From assembly GCA_021205485.1 (NCBI GenBank), contig JAJPXK010000067.1, positions 1 to 9,479 of the forward strand: 9,479 bases of DNA, written 5' to 3'. Source of the stretch: Clostridia bacterium (GTDB taxonomy: Bacteria; Bacillota; Clostridia; Christensenellales; Borkfalkiaceae). Below the pieces are notes generated by a model. That model was given only the letters and a program-made list of their open reading frames with translations. It was not told the DNA's origin and ran no database searches. Below, piece by piece: positions 1-6,021 of this stretch (the first letter of the stretch is position 1; the number at the start of each line of letters is the position of its first letter). Position numbers and translations under genes: made by a program.

Positions 1-276
1 TGTGGTCTGTAGCAGGTATAGTTACCGTTTCTCTGCTTATTTCTTCGCCGCAGACTGAGCAATATACTACCAAATCGTACGAACCGTCTTTTTCACACAT
101 CGCCGCAAAGTAGTTTTCGGTCACGGCTTCGCCTTCGATGTGATCCGTAGCGGGTATAATTATAGTTTGCCTGCTGATCTCCTCGCCGCAGACAGAGCAG
201 TATACCACGCTGTCATAGGAGCCCGTTTCGGTACAAGTTGCTTCTACACGATTTTCTTCTACGGCTTCACCCGCAG
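1..276 (-). repeat. Tandem 138-bp coding repeat (two copies)
   Basis: Positions 1-138 and 139-276 align without gaps. For example, both copies begin TGTG.TC.GTAGC.GGTATA on the plus strand and share TCGCCGCAGAC.GAGCA. The period is 46 codons and keeps the lipoprotein reading frame. The copies differ at scattered, often synonymous sites, so the duplication is not recent. Further copies may lie beyond base 1. Confidence 0.85.
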
Positions 277-628
277 TGTGCGCCAGCTTAGCTATTACCG
301 TATCCGACTGTGATATTTCGGTGTCGCCGTTGCTGTCGGCAAAATACTTACAGCAGCCGTAGCAGTACCAGTATTCTATATTGCCCGTACTTTCACAAGT
401 GGCGTCAACCGCGGGAATACGGGTATATACGTGAACGTGACTGCCGCCGGTGTCATCTTCGGACGATTGCCCGCTATTGTTTGAGCTGCTGTCTGTACTG
501 TCCGATTGCGACTGCTCGGTATCAGAGCCGCCCGACTGTCCGCCGCTTTCACTGCAAGCGGATATGCCAAAAGCGAGGCAAATAACCGATATTATTGACA
601 AAAGCAAAATAAAAAGTTTCTTTTTCAT
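1..628 (-). CDS. Lipoprotein with Cys-rich tandem repeats (5' part, runs off window)
   Basis: Seen: an open frame of 209 codons that starts with ATG at 628 and is still open at base 1, so the C-terminus is missing. Residues 1-24 form a Lys-rich start plus hydrophobic core ending in the lipobox ISAC, with C25 as the lipidation site. Residues 26-63 are a Ser/Gly/Gln/Asp linker without predicted structure. From about residue 64 come Cys-containing units. The last two are near-identical blocks of about 46 residues (120-165 and 166-209) containing VVYCSVCGEEISR and ending IPATDH. The upstream AAGGGGAA is a fair ribosome site. Known: similar CxxC 'PATDH' repeats occur in Clostridia surface and secreted proteins, usually without a known role. 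Inferred: an exported, membrane-anchored protein whose CxxC pairs may bind metal or form disulfides. I assign no specific function. The signal peptide and lipobox are clear; the ligand is unknown. Confidence 0.85.
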   Translation of the reverse strand, partial: MKKKLFILLLSIISVICLAFGISACSESGGQSGGSDTEQSQSDSTDSSSNNSGQSSEDDTGGSHVHVYTRIPAVDATCESTGNIEYWYCYGCCKYFADSNGDTEISQSDTVIAKLAHTAGEAVEENRVEATCTETGSYDSVVYCSVCGEEISRQTIIIPATDHIEGEAVTENYFAAMCEKDGSYDLVVYCSVCGEEISRETVTIPATDH

Positions 629-644
629 AAAATTCCCCTTACGC

Positions 645-681
645 AAAAACGTCCCTTTAGGGACGCCTGCAAAAGCATCCC
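645..681 (-). promoter_or_regulatory. Terminator hairpin with possible competing antiterminator in the lipoprotein leader
   Basis: On the minus strand, CGTCCC-TAAA-GGGACG (plus positions 650-665) forms a 6-7 bp hairpin followed at once by five T (645-649). This is a small intrinsic terminator about 20 nt before the lipoprotein ATG and downstream of its promoter. Just upstream in the transcript, GGGATGC (675-681) can pair with GCGTCCC (660-666), with one G-U pair and an 8-nt loop. That pairing would consume the first terminator arm. Two exclusive structures are the pattern of a transcription attenuator. It could also be only the terminator of the decayed gene upstream. Confidence 0.5.
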
Positions 682-710
682 GTTATTTTATAATGTACAA
701 ACCCCTGAAC

Positions 711-749
711 TATCAGAAAAGAGATACAATATGCCTACTGTATCTGATA
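711..749 (-). other. Leader stem-loop upstream of the lipoprotein gene
   Basis: TATCAGA (711-717) and GATACA (723-728) are complementary to TCTGATA (743-749) and TGTATC (739-744). This gives a bulged stem-loop in the stretch transcribed between the promoter and the attenuator-like hairpin. The two outer and inner pairings share two bases, so the exact fold is uncertain. No known riboswitch class is recognised. Confidence 0.4.
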
Positions 750-776
750 ACTCCTGTTAATTTGTATACCATTTAT

Positions 777-804
777 ATTATACCATATAAAATAATAATT
801 TCAA
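777..804 (-). promoter_or_regulatory. Sigma-A promoter of the lipoprotein gene
   Basis: Minus-strand reading: -35 TTGAAA (799-804), 16-nt spacer, -10 TATAAT (777-782) with an extended TGG just before it. It lies between the end of the decayed gene and the lipoprotein start and would give a leader of about 140 nt. Confidence 0.75.
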
Positions 805-826
805 TAGTTTAAGACGAAAATTATCC

Positions 827-2079
827 CTATTCGTTTTTCAGATTTAATTGCCGCCGAATGAATCGGCGGCAGATCGGGCTTTTATGTTTTTCGGGGATAG
901 TGTAAGCAAGAAGTCCTTGCTCCACCAACGGCTCTACAAAACGGCTCATTACATAATATTGTGTTTTGCCAATATGCTCGGCAATTTCAGTGCGCGAACG
1001 GGGGACGGCGCAGAACTCAAGTAAATCGCTTTGCCAATCGTCCGCTTTACTTTCCGTCTTTTTCCTGCCGTTTAACAGCGTAACCTTGAATAAGCCCTTG
1101 CGGTCGGTAAAAATCGGCTCAGGCAAGCTTAATTCTTTCATTCCTCGGCGGATAGTCGGTATCCCCGAATAGCGGCTTTCAACAACACGCATAGTTTCCA
1201 AAACGGATATAAGCGTTTTATTGCGCGTGTCGGCGTGTATTCTTTCCAAATCGTCTATATCAACTGCGCCGTAAAGCCCGCCCGCGTTTATAATTTCCAG
1301 TCTGTCGCAGTACATTTCTATACGCTTATTCGCTAAAAAACGCTGCCCGTCGTCCGTTGTTTCACCCCTACGGGTGCCAGCGACAAGCACGGCGGTTATG
1401 CAGAGCTGCGGATAAACCGCCTGCGGATTTTTTGAAAAACACATTACCGCCGTTATGGTAGGCTTGCCGTCTTTCATAAGCTCCATAAGTTTTAAAAGCT
1501 CGTCGTCGGTAGAGTTCTGTATATTAGGACGGTTGGCTCTAACGTTTAATAAATATTGTTGTATCTGCGCCTGATCCAGACTATCCCAATCGGCTTCGGA
1601 TACGCGCAAATCATCGTGAATTTGTCTATGGTAAGAATCGTAGCTGTAAATTTCTACTCGCTCATTCGTTCATAAGCATCGCCGACGCGGACGTAAGCCC
1701 CCTTCCATTTGCCAGCACCCTTATAATATACGGGCATAGTCATTATATCGACAGGGGGGGGGATTTCCATACCGACAAAGAACTTGCCGTCTATTTCGCA
1801 GGTTGAAAACACAGCACTCACCTCCGGCTGCATCTGTTTGCGCTGCTCGCTTGCCTGATGAAGCAAATCCTGAACATCATAGACGCCCACGGGAATAAAA
1901 CCACCGGTTTTGTCCATGCCTAAAACGATTACTCCGCCGTCGTTTTGATTGGAAAATGACGAGAGGGTATTATATAGTTTTGGACAACCGCCGTGCGCGC
2001 TCTTTACTTCGGGAGTTTGTCCTTCGTGTTTTTTGTGTTGAATTTTATTTACCAATGAAATTAAATCAGCCGTAAGCAT
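827..2079 (-). pseudogene. Decayed AlbA_2/HATPase_c_4-type putative DNA-binding protein (frameshift plus internal deletion)
   Basis: Seen: ATG at 2079 after GGAGG starts MLTADLIS, the usual start of this family, and runs through the AlbA-like N-terminal domain (KSAHGGCPKLYNTLSSFSN, DGGVIVLG) to PVYYKGAGKWKGAYVRVGDA. It then hits TAG at 1654-1656. In the next frame the expected continuation EIYSYDSYHRQIHDDLRV is present, so about one base was lost near 1656. The downstream part carries PQLCITAVLVAGT, then jumps at about 1320-1327 from RFLANKRI straight to RIEMYCDRLEIINAGGLYG. It ends in a winged-helix segment (residues about 190-250 of that piece) and TAG at 827. Known: intact relatives have some 50-60 residues at the jump, with an AVREA.xNALIHRDY-like stretch of the ATPase fold. 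Inferred: non-functional remnant. Family members act as putative transcription or conflict-related regulators, with no defined substrate. A short N-terminal AlbA-only protein could still be made. Confidence 0.85.
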
Positions 2080-2100
2080 AACAACCTCCGCTTTGCAAAC

Positions 2101-2129
2101 ATTATAACGCAAACAAACAAAATAATCAG
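2101..2129 (-). promoter_or_regulatory. Probable promoter of the decayed AlbA_2-type gene
   Basis: Minus-strand -10 TATAAT (2101-2106) lies 22 nt before the ATG at 2079. The best -35 at 17 nt is CTGATT (2124-2129), a poor match. The -10 is convincing and the -35 is not. Confidence 0.35.
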
Positions 2130-2135
2130 GCAATA

Positions 2136-2194
2136 AAGCAAAATACTTTGCTTAATAAACAAAATTATTTCGCGAAAAATCTTTGCTTCGCAAA
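2136..2194. repeat. Two inverted repeats sharing TTTGCTT in the divergent intergenic region
   Basis: AAGCAAA-ATAC-TTTGCTT (2136-2153) and TTTGC-TTC-GCAAA (2182-2194) are short perfect inverted repeats carrying the same TTTGCTT word, 35 bp apart. They sit between the decayed gene and the TetR promoter and could be operator half-sites or chance in AT-rich DNA. The rest of 2080-2273 shows nothing else I can identify. Confidence 0.3.
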
Positions 2195-2273
2195 TCTTTT
2201 CCGCAGGTATTTTTGTCATACCATAATGTTTGAACTTTGATTTTAAAAATTTGGTGAAATTTTTATTTTTTCA

Positions 2274-2302
2274 TTGCAATCGTGCGACACTTGTCGTATA
2301 AT
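2274..2302 (+). promoter_or_regulatory. Promoter of the TetR-nitroreductase operon
   Basis: -35 TTGCAA (2274-2279), 17-nt spacer, -10 TATAAT (2297-2302). The start codon at 2333 follows AGGAG (2323-2327), giving a short leader of about 25 nt. Confidence 0.8.
2283..2298. promoter_or_regulatory. TetR-type operator inside the promoter spacer
   Basis: CGACA-CT-TGTCG (2285-2296) is a perfect inverted repeat. It can be extended one mismatched and one matched base on each side to 2283-2298. It fills the spacer between -35 and -10 of the regulator's own promoter, where a bound dimer would block RNA polymerase. This is the expected layout of an autorepressing TetR gene. Confidence 0.65.
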
Positions 2303-2332
2303 ATCAACGTAGAAATCTCAACAGGAGATTAT

Positions 2333-2884
2333 ATGAAAAAGCAACCTGAAATTACAGACGCCACCCGCGACGCTTTTATAGATGTTTTTTGCGGGCTCGC
2401 TTTAAAAAAGCCTATAGGCAGCATCACAATACGGGAAATAACCGAAGCGGCAGGTTACAACCGGACCACCTTCTACCGCTATTTTGCCGACGTCTACACC
2501 CTTTTAAATTACATTGAAGACTCATTGATAAAAGACTTTTCGCAGTCGGCAAACGTTAAAGGGCAGTTTGCGTTAAACGATAACTTTTTTAAATCCATTA
2601 TGGATTTTATGCAAACGAATAAAGATCGCATGCTCGTGGTTTTCAGCGAAAGCAACCGCAGCAGTTTTATAGCGAAACTGCAAAAATACATAATGAAAAA
2701 TATCGGCATGGAAAATTCCGCTCATAACGCGATGGCGATGACAATATATTTTTCGGGGCTTACCGCCGCTTTAACGGCTTGGCTTAAAGAACCTGACACG
2801 ATAGCCGAAGATGATTTAACCTCTATGATGAGCAGATTGTTTTCTGAATGGTATTTACCCGAAATCACAAAAAATAAGCAATAA
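2333..2884 (+). CDS. TetR/AcrR-family transcriptional regulator
   Basis: The 183-residue product has the usual TetR length. Residues 28-51 form the DNA-binding helix-turn-helix: ITIREITEAAG, then YNRTTFYRYF, the typical recognition helix and start of helix 4. The rest is helical, with no recognisable ligand signature, and resembles TetR-like C-terminal dimerisation domains found in Bacillota. Start choice: ATG at 2333 has AGGAG 5 nt upstream. An in-frame ATG at 2282 lies within the operator and upstream of the -10, so it cannot be used from this promoter. Context: two nitroreductase genes follow on the same strand after 58 nt. Inferred: a repressor of itself and the nitroreductases, released by a small, perhaps electrophilic or nitro-aromatic, compound. 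The family and autoregulation are well supported; the ligand is unknown. Confidence 0.9.
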   Translation: MKKQPEITDATRDAFIDVFCGLALKKPIGSITIREITEAAGYNRTTFYRYFADVYTLLNYIEDSLIKDFSQSANVKGQFALNDNFFKSIMDFMQTNKDRMLVVFSESNRSSFIAKLQKYIMKNIGMENSAHNAMAMTIYFSGLTAALTAWLKEPDTIAEDDLTSMMSRLFSEWYLPEITKNKQ

Positions 2885-2887
2885 TTG

Positions 2888-2901
2888 CGGCATATATGCC
2901 G
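2888..2901. repeat. Perfect palindrome between TetR and the first nitroreductase
   Basis: CGGCATATATGCCG is a 14-bp perfect palindrome just after the TetR stop codon. No T-run follows, so it is a poor terminator. It could be a second operator or an RNA hairpin protecting the downstream message. A related sequence (TATATATGCGGCAA, 3496-3509) lies before the second nitroreductase and matches 12 of 14 bases of the complement of 2885-2898. Confidence 0.5.
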
Positions 2902-2942
2902 TCCAATTGAATAAATACATTATTAACAAGGAGTACTTTATT

Positions 2943-3491
2943 ATGAATGAAACTTTGACTGCGTTGACCACCCGTAAGAGTGCGAAAAGCTTTAAACCCG
3001 AACACATTTCCCGTGAAGAAATAGAAAGAATTGTAGCCGCGGGGCTCAACGCGCCTTCGGGCATGAACGCGCAGGACGCTATTTTTATCGTCGTTCAGGA
3101 CGATGAAACGGTAGCTAAACTTTCTGAGCTTAACGCAAACATTATGAAGGCGTTTATGGCTAAAACCAACCCTGCCGCCGCCAATATGAAGATGGATCCC
3201 TTTTACGGCGCCAAGGACGTTATTGCCGTAGTTGCAAAAAAATGTATGACAAGCGTATATGACGGCAGCCTTGCTATGGGCAACCTTATGAATGCCGCGT
3301 GGAGTTTAGGGATTGACAGCCGCTGGATACACCGCTGCAAAGAGGTTTTCGCAACCGACGAAGGCAAGGCAATACTTGCAAGCCTCGGCATTACCGAAGA
3401 AGTAGAAGGCATAGGCTTCTGTATTTTAGGCCACGCCGCAGAAGAAAAAGAAAAGACTGAAATCAAGCCCGACAGGGTTTACTATATTTAA
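2943..3491 (+). CDS. Nitroreductase family protein (single domain)
   Basis: Known family role: FMN-dependent, NAD(P)H-using oxidoreductases that act in the cytosol on nitro compounds, quinones or enones. Seen: 182 residues, near the compact end of the family. R11-K-S-A-K-S-F17 matches the N-terminal Arg-x-Ser phosphate-binding motif. A38-P-S-G-M-N-A-Q45 matches the APSxxNxQ flavin motif. DGSLAMGNLMNAAWSLGI (107-124) is the long dimer-interface helix, and GIGFCILGHA lies near the C-terminus. Start: ATG 2943 has AAGGAG upstream. An in-frame ATG at 2907 is rejected because it lacks a ribosome site. Context: 58 nt after TetR and 43 nt before a second nitroreductase, probably one transcript controlled by the palindrome at 2283-2298. 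The substrate cannot be told from sequence. Confidence 0.92.
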   Translation: MNETLTALTTRKSAKSFKPEHISREEIERIVAAGLNAPSGMNAQDAIFIVVQDDETVAKLSELNANIMKAFMAKTNPAAANMKMDPFYGAKDVIAVVAKKCMTSVYDGSLAMGNLMNAAWSLGIDSRWIHRCKEVFATDEGKAILASLGITEEVEGIGFCILGHAAEEKEKTEIKPDRVYYI

Positions 3492-3534
3492 CCCCTATAT
3501 ATGCGGCAACTACTTACAAAATGAGGTAAAAATT

Positions 3535-4212
3535 ATGAATATAATGGAAGCTATAAATACCCGCCACTCTGTACGCAAATACAGCGATAAACCTATCGAA
3601 AATGAAAAACTCAACATTCTTAACAGCCTTATAGCGGAATGCAACAAAGATGGCGGTTTGAATATTCAGCTTATAACAAACGAAAACAAGGGCTTTGGCG
3701 GCATGATGGCAAAGATGTGCGGCTTCGGCGGCGTTAAAAATTACATAGCCGTTGTCGGAAAAGACGACGCGGCGACGGCTCAGAAGCTCGGCTATTACGG
3801 CGAAAAAATTGTACTTCAGGCGCAGACGCTTGGTTTAAACACCTGCTGGGCGGCGGGCGCCTTCAAAAAAGTGAAAAACGTTTTCACTGTCGGCGAGGGC
3901 GAAAAAGCCGCTTGCGGCATAGCCGTAGGCTACGGCGCGGAACAAGGCAAGCCGCATAAATGCAAGGATATTAAAGAAGTCGCCGAGGGTGAAAACCTGC
4001 CCGACTGGTTTATAAACGGTATAAACGCCGCTCTGCTTGCGCCTACGGGTATGAATATGCAGAATTTCAAGTTCACCCTTGTAGACGCCGAAGGCAAGAA
4101 GGGCGTACGCGCGCAGACAACGGGCGGCATGTGCGGCGACTTAAACACGGGCATCGCGATGTACCACTTTGAAGTTGCCGCAGGCAAAGAAAATTTCAAC
4201 TGGATAAAATAA
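3535..4212 (+). CDS. Two-domain TM1586-type nitroreductase
   Basis: Seen: 225 residues beginning MNIMEAINTRHSVRKYSDKP, where R10-H-S-V-R-K-Y16 is the FMN phosphate-binding motif. YYGEKIVLQAQTLGLNTCW (87-105) matches the central helix. A169-P-T-G-M-N-M-Q176 is a second flavin-motif block in the C-terminal half. This order (RxS motif first, APTGMNxQ late) fits the 'putative TM nitroreductase' family (TM1586_NiRdase), in which one chain forms an internal pseudo-dimer, rather than the ordinary homodimer. GAGG 8 nt upstream supports the start; ATG at 3544 is an in-frame alternative. Context: last gene of the TetR-controlled set, followed by a hairpin with a T-run. Inferred: works with or parallel to its neighbour in reducing an electrophile sensed by the TetR protein. 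The family is confident; the substrate is unknown. Confidence 0.9.
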   Translation: MNIMEAINTRHSVRKYSDKPIENEKLNILNSLIAECNKDGGLNIQLITNENKGFGGMMAKMCGFGGVKNYIAVVGKDDAATAQKLGYYGEKIVLQAQTLGLNTCWAAGAFKKVKNVFTVGEGEKAACGIAVGYGAEQGKPHKCKDIKEVAEGENLPDWFINGINAALLAPTGMNMQNFKFTLVDAEGKKGVRAQTTGGMCGDLNTGIAMYHFEVAAGKENFNWIK

Positions 4213-4227
4213 GCGTACCGCTTAAAA

Positions 4228-4255
4228 TATAGACAGAATATTTGTCTGTATTTTT
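4228..4255 (+). terminator. Probable intrinsic terminator of the nitroreductase operon
   Basis: TATAGACA (4228-4235) and TGTCTGTA (4243-4250) form an 8-bp stem with one T-G pair and a 7-nt loop, followed by TTTTT. The stem is AT-rich, so termination may be partial. It ends only 15 nt before the next gene. I see no convincing promoter between them (the best is TAGACA, 19 nt, TACTAT), so read-through may feed the sirtuin cluster. Confidence 0.55.
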
Positions 4256-4270
4256 ACTATAGGTTGATTC

Positions 4271-4591
4271 ATGAGGTTTTTTCGCGCCTTAAAACTATGG
4301 CGAAAATATCATAAGAATTGGGAAGACTTGTGCAACCGTTGCGGCAAATGCTGTTACTCGCGGGATGCGGGTTTAAAAGGGGAAGTTATAATTTACTATA
4401 ACAGACCCTGCGAAAACCTTGACGCAAAAACGCATTTATGCAGAGTTTACCAAGACAGATTTAAAAAGTGCAAGCATTGCGGCAAAGTAAATTTATTTAC
4501 CGCGCTGTATAACCCTACCCTCCCTGAAGACTGCTCATATGTGCAGATTTTCAGGTACGGCAAAGAAACAGAGGCTCAAAATGAAAAGTGA
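4271..4591 (+). CDS. CxxCxxCC (YkgJ-like) cysteine-cluster protein
   Basis: Seen: 106 residues with nine cysteines. C21-x2-C24-x2-C27-C28 makes the CxxCxxCC signature, followed by C47, C57, C67-x2-C70 and C88. The N-terminus is basic (RFFRALKLWRKYHK). Known: this spacing marks the YkgJ/UPF0260-type cysteine-cluster family, proposed to bind zinc or an iron-sulfur cluster. A few relatives are linked to protein modification, but most have no known reaction. The ribosome site is weak (AGG 7 nt before ATG). Context: its last 11 nt overlap the start of the first sirtuin, so translation is probably coupled and the two proteins are made together. Inferred: an accessory metal-binding protein or possible target of the ADP-ribosylation cassette. 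That role is a guess; the family call is good. Confidence 0.8.
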   Translation: MRFFRALKLWRKYHKNWEDLCNRCGKCCYSRDAGLKGEVIIYYNRPCENLDAKTHLCRVYQDRFKKCKHCGKVNLFTALYNPTLPEDCSYVQIFRYGKETEAQNEK

Positions 4592-5288
4592 ATACGCAAA
4601 ATTAAAAGAATATATGGATGCAGGCGGCAAGACTGTCGCCGTTACCGGCGCGGGAATATCCTACCTATACGGTATGCGCAGGCTAAAGAAAAGCGTCGGC
4701 CTGATGAATGCGAGGCGGGTGTTTTCCGCCGATTACGTAAACAAAAATCCCGAAAAATTTTATGAAATTATCAAAGACGCTTTTCTTGACGCCACCTTTG
4801 TAAAGGGGCCGAGCAAAGCGCACAGACAGCTTGCCGAACTTGAAAGGCAGGGCAAACTTTACGGCGTAGTCACGCAGAATATGGACTGTCTGCATACGAT
4901 AGCGGGCTCAAAAAACGTGGCTGAATTTCAGGGCAGTTTCGGCGACAATATTTGTACAGGCTGTAAAACCCGTTACTATGATTACAATATCTGGAACCAT
5001 GGCCATATGCCGAGGTGCGAAAAATGCGGCTCGCCTGTAATGCCCTCAAGTTTTGCCGGCGGCGATACGGGCGAGGCGATGGCGAAAGCTATTGATATGA
5101 TAGCCGAGGCCGACCTTGTTATTGTTATAGGCACGACGGGCTTCCGCAGCGGAGAATATCTGAGCAAAATGAAAAAGAGCACAAAGCTTATACAGATCAA
5201 CCCCTCCTCCACCGAATTCGACGGGTTAGCCGATTTAAATATCAGGGCGGACGCCGCCGAAGCGCTTGACGCCGTTTTAAACGGTTAA
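4581..5288 (+). CDS. Class-M-like sirtuin 1 (putative NAD+-dependent ADP-ribosyltransferase)
   Basis: Seen: 235 residues with the sirtuin order. G23-A-G-I-S27 binds NAD+; T98-Q-N-M-D102 is the ribose-site motif; FQGS (116-119) sits where deacetylases have HG. Zinc ligands are C125/C128 and C146/C149; GTTGFRSG (184-191) and INPSSTEFD follow. Known: in SirTM (class M) enzymes of Staphylococcus and Streptococcus the catalytic His is Gln, deacetylation is lost, and the enzyme ADP-ribosylates a lipoylated GcvH-like protein. Q117 therefore points to transfer rather than deacylation. The loop after GAGIS reads YLYGMRRLKK, with no GIPDFR motif. The protein is shorter than typical SirTM (about 290 residues, from memory). 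Start: ATG 4581 after AGAGG, overlapping the upstream gene by 11 nt. An upstream in-frame ATG at 4539 lies well inside that gene and is less likely. Inferred: cytosolic writer of ADP-ribose marks, with target unknown. Confidence 0.85.
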   Translation: MKSEYAKLKEYMDAGGKTVAVTGAGISYLYGMRRLKKSVGLMNARRVFSADYVNKNPEKFYEIIKDAFLDATFVKGPSKAHRQLAELERQGKLYGVVTQNMDCLHTIAGSKNVAEFQGSFGDNICTGCKTRYYDYNIWNHGHMPRCEKCGSPVMPSSFAGGDTGEAMAKAIDMIAEADLVIVIGTTGFRSGEYLSKMKKSTKLIQINPSSTEFDGLADLNIRADAAEALDAVLNG

Positions 5289-5298
5289 AGGAGCTTAT

Positions 5299-6021
5299 AT
5301 GAGTTTATTTAAGAGCAATCAGGGCCCTGTTCAAAGATTAGCCGAATATATTGACCAAAGTCATCGCATCGTAGCCACCACGGGCGCCGGCATTTCTGTC
5401 GGCGGCGGCGGAGTAACTTACGGGCAGATGCGTTTTTCAAGCCGCGCTGCAAGAGGCGAAGGCTACAGTTCCTTTCTGCCGAATTATCTTGAAACGATGT
5501 TTTCGTACAAGCCAAGCTACAGCCACTACGCTTTAAAACGCCTTGAAGACGAGGGCAAAATGCTCGGCATTATCACGACAAACGTAGACTGCATGCACAC
5601 CATCGCGGGTTCTGAAAACGTCGCCGAGATACAGGGCAGCCTGCAGGTCAACTGCTGCGAAAATTGCGGTACGCACTATAACGGCTATGAAATATGGCAA
5701 AAGGACGAACTCCCCCGCTGTAAAAAATGCGGCGGAGAGATTCTGCCGTGGCCGCTTTACAGCCATATAGGCATATGGAACGAGGGCGCCGCGAAAGCTA
5801 AAAAGTGGATTTCGCAGGCAGATTTAATCCTCGCCATAGGCACGCGCGGCAACTACGGCGACGTATACTGGAGCTGCCGCAACCAAAACGCCGCCATAAT
5901 ACAGATTAATCCAGGCCATACCTATTTTGACAGCGTAGCCGCGTTGAATATCCGCGAAGAATGCGATGTCGTGTTCAAGAAACTGGATGAACTGAGAGGT
6001 AAAAATGGCAACGCCCGATGA
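5299..6021 (+). CDS. Class-M-like sirtuin 2 (paralogue of the upstream sirtuin)
   Basis: Seen: 240 residues. G29-A-G-I-S33, T93-T-N-V-D97, AEIQGS (109-114, Gln112 at the catalytic His position), zinc ligands among C119/C120/C123 and C141/C144, GTRGNYGD, and INPGHTYFD near the end. It shares with the first sirtuin the blocks D-C-x-H-T-I-A-G-S, NVAE-x-QGS and PRC-x-KCG, so the two arose by duplication. The loop after GAGIS is glycine-rich (VGGGGVTYGQMRFSSR) and closer to the known SirTM pattern (TTN motif, FTY-like loop) than is the first copy. AAAGGAG lies before the ATG, 10 nt after the upstream stop. Its last 17 nt overlap the PARG-like gene. Inferred: a second ADP-ribosyltransferase, or one of a heteromeric pair, made in step with the eraser downstream. 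Ordinary CobB deacetylase is unlikely given Gln112. Confidence 0.87.
   Translation: MSLFKSNQGPVQRLAEYIDQSHRIVATTGAGISVGGGGVTYGQMRFSSRAARGEGYSSFLPNYLETMFSYKPSYSHYALKRLEDEGKMLGIITTNVDCMHTIAGSENVAEIQGSLQVNCCENCGTHYNGYEIWQKDELPRCKKCGGEILPWPLYSHIGIWNEGAAKAKKWISQADLILAIGTRGNYGDVYWSCRNQNAAIIQINPGHTYFDSVAALNIREECDVVFKKLDELRGKNGNAR

Noticed and set aside
1..276. CRISPR array or intergenic direct repeats
   Set aside because: The 138-bp period is in frame and coding, with no short identical repeats separated by unique spacers.
310..812. Plus-strand open frames over the lipoprotein region
   Set aside because: They are antisense to a lipoprotein frame with a clear signal peptide, lipobox and repeats, and have low-complexity Cys/Arg-rich content and no family resemblance.
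1654..2133. An intact 159-residue gene starting at 2133
   Set aside because: The family start is at 2079 with GGAGG upstream, and the -10 at 2101-2106 would lie inside the longer version. The stop at 1654 is a frameshift product.
2282..2332. Longer TetR start at 2282
   Set aside because: It lies in the operator and upstream of the -10, with no ribosome site.
4211..4223. AAGCG-TAC-CGCTT hairpin at the end of the second nitroreductase
   Set aside because: The stem is only 5 bp, overlaps the stop codon and has no T-run on the plus strand. The hairpin at 4228-4255 is the better terminator.
4581..6021. Ordinary CobB-type deacetylases
   Set aside because: Both proteins have Gln in place of the catalytic His and lack the GIPDFR loop, so transfer of ADP-ribose is the better reading.
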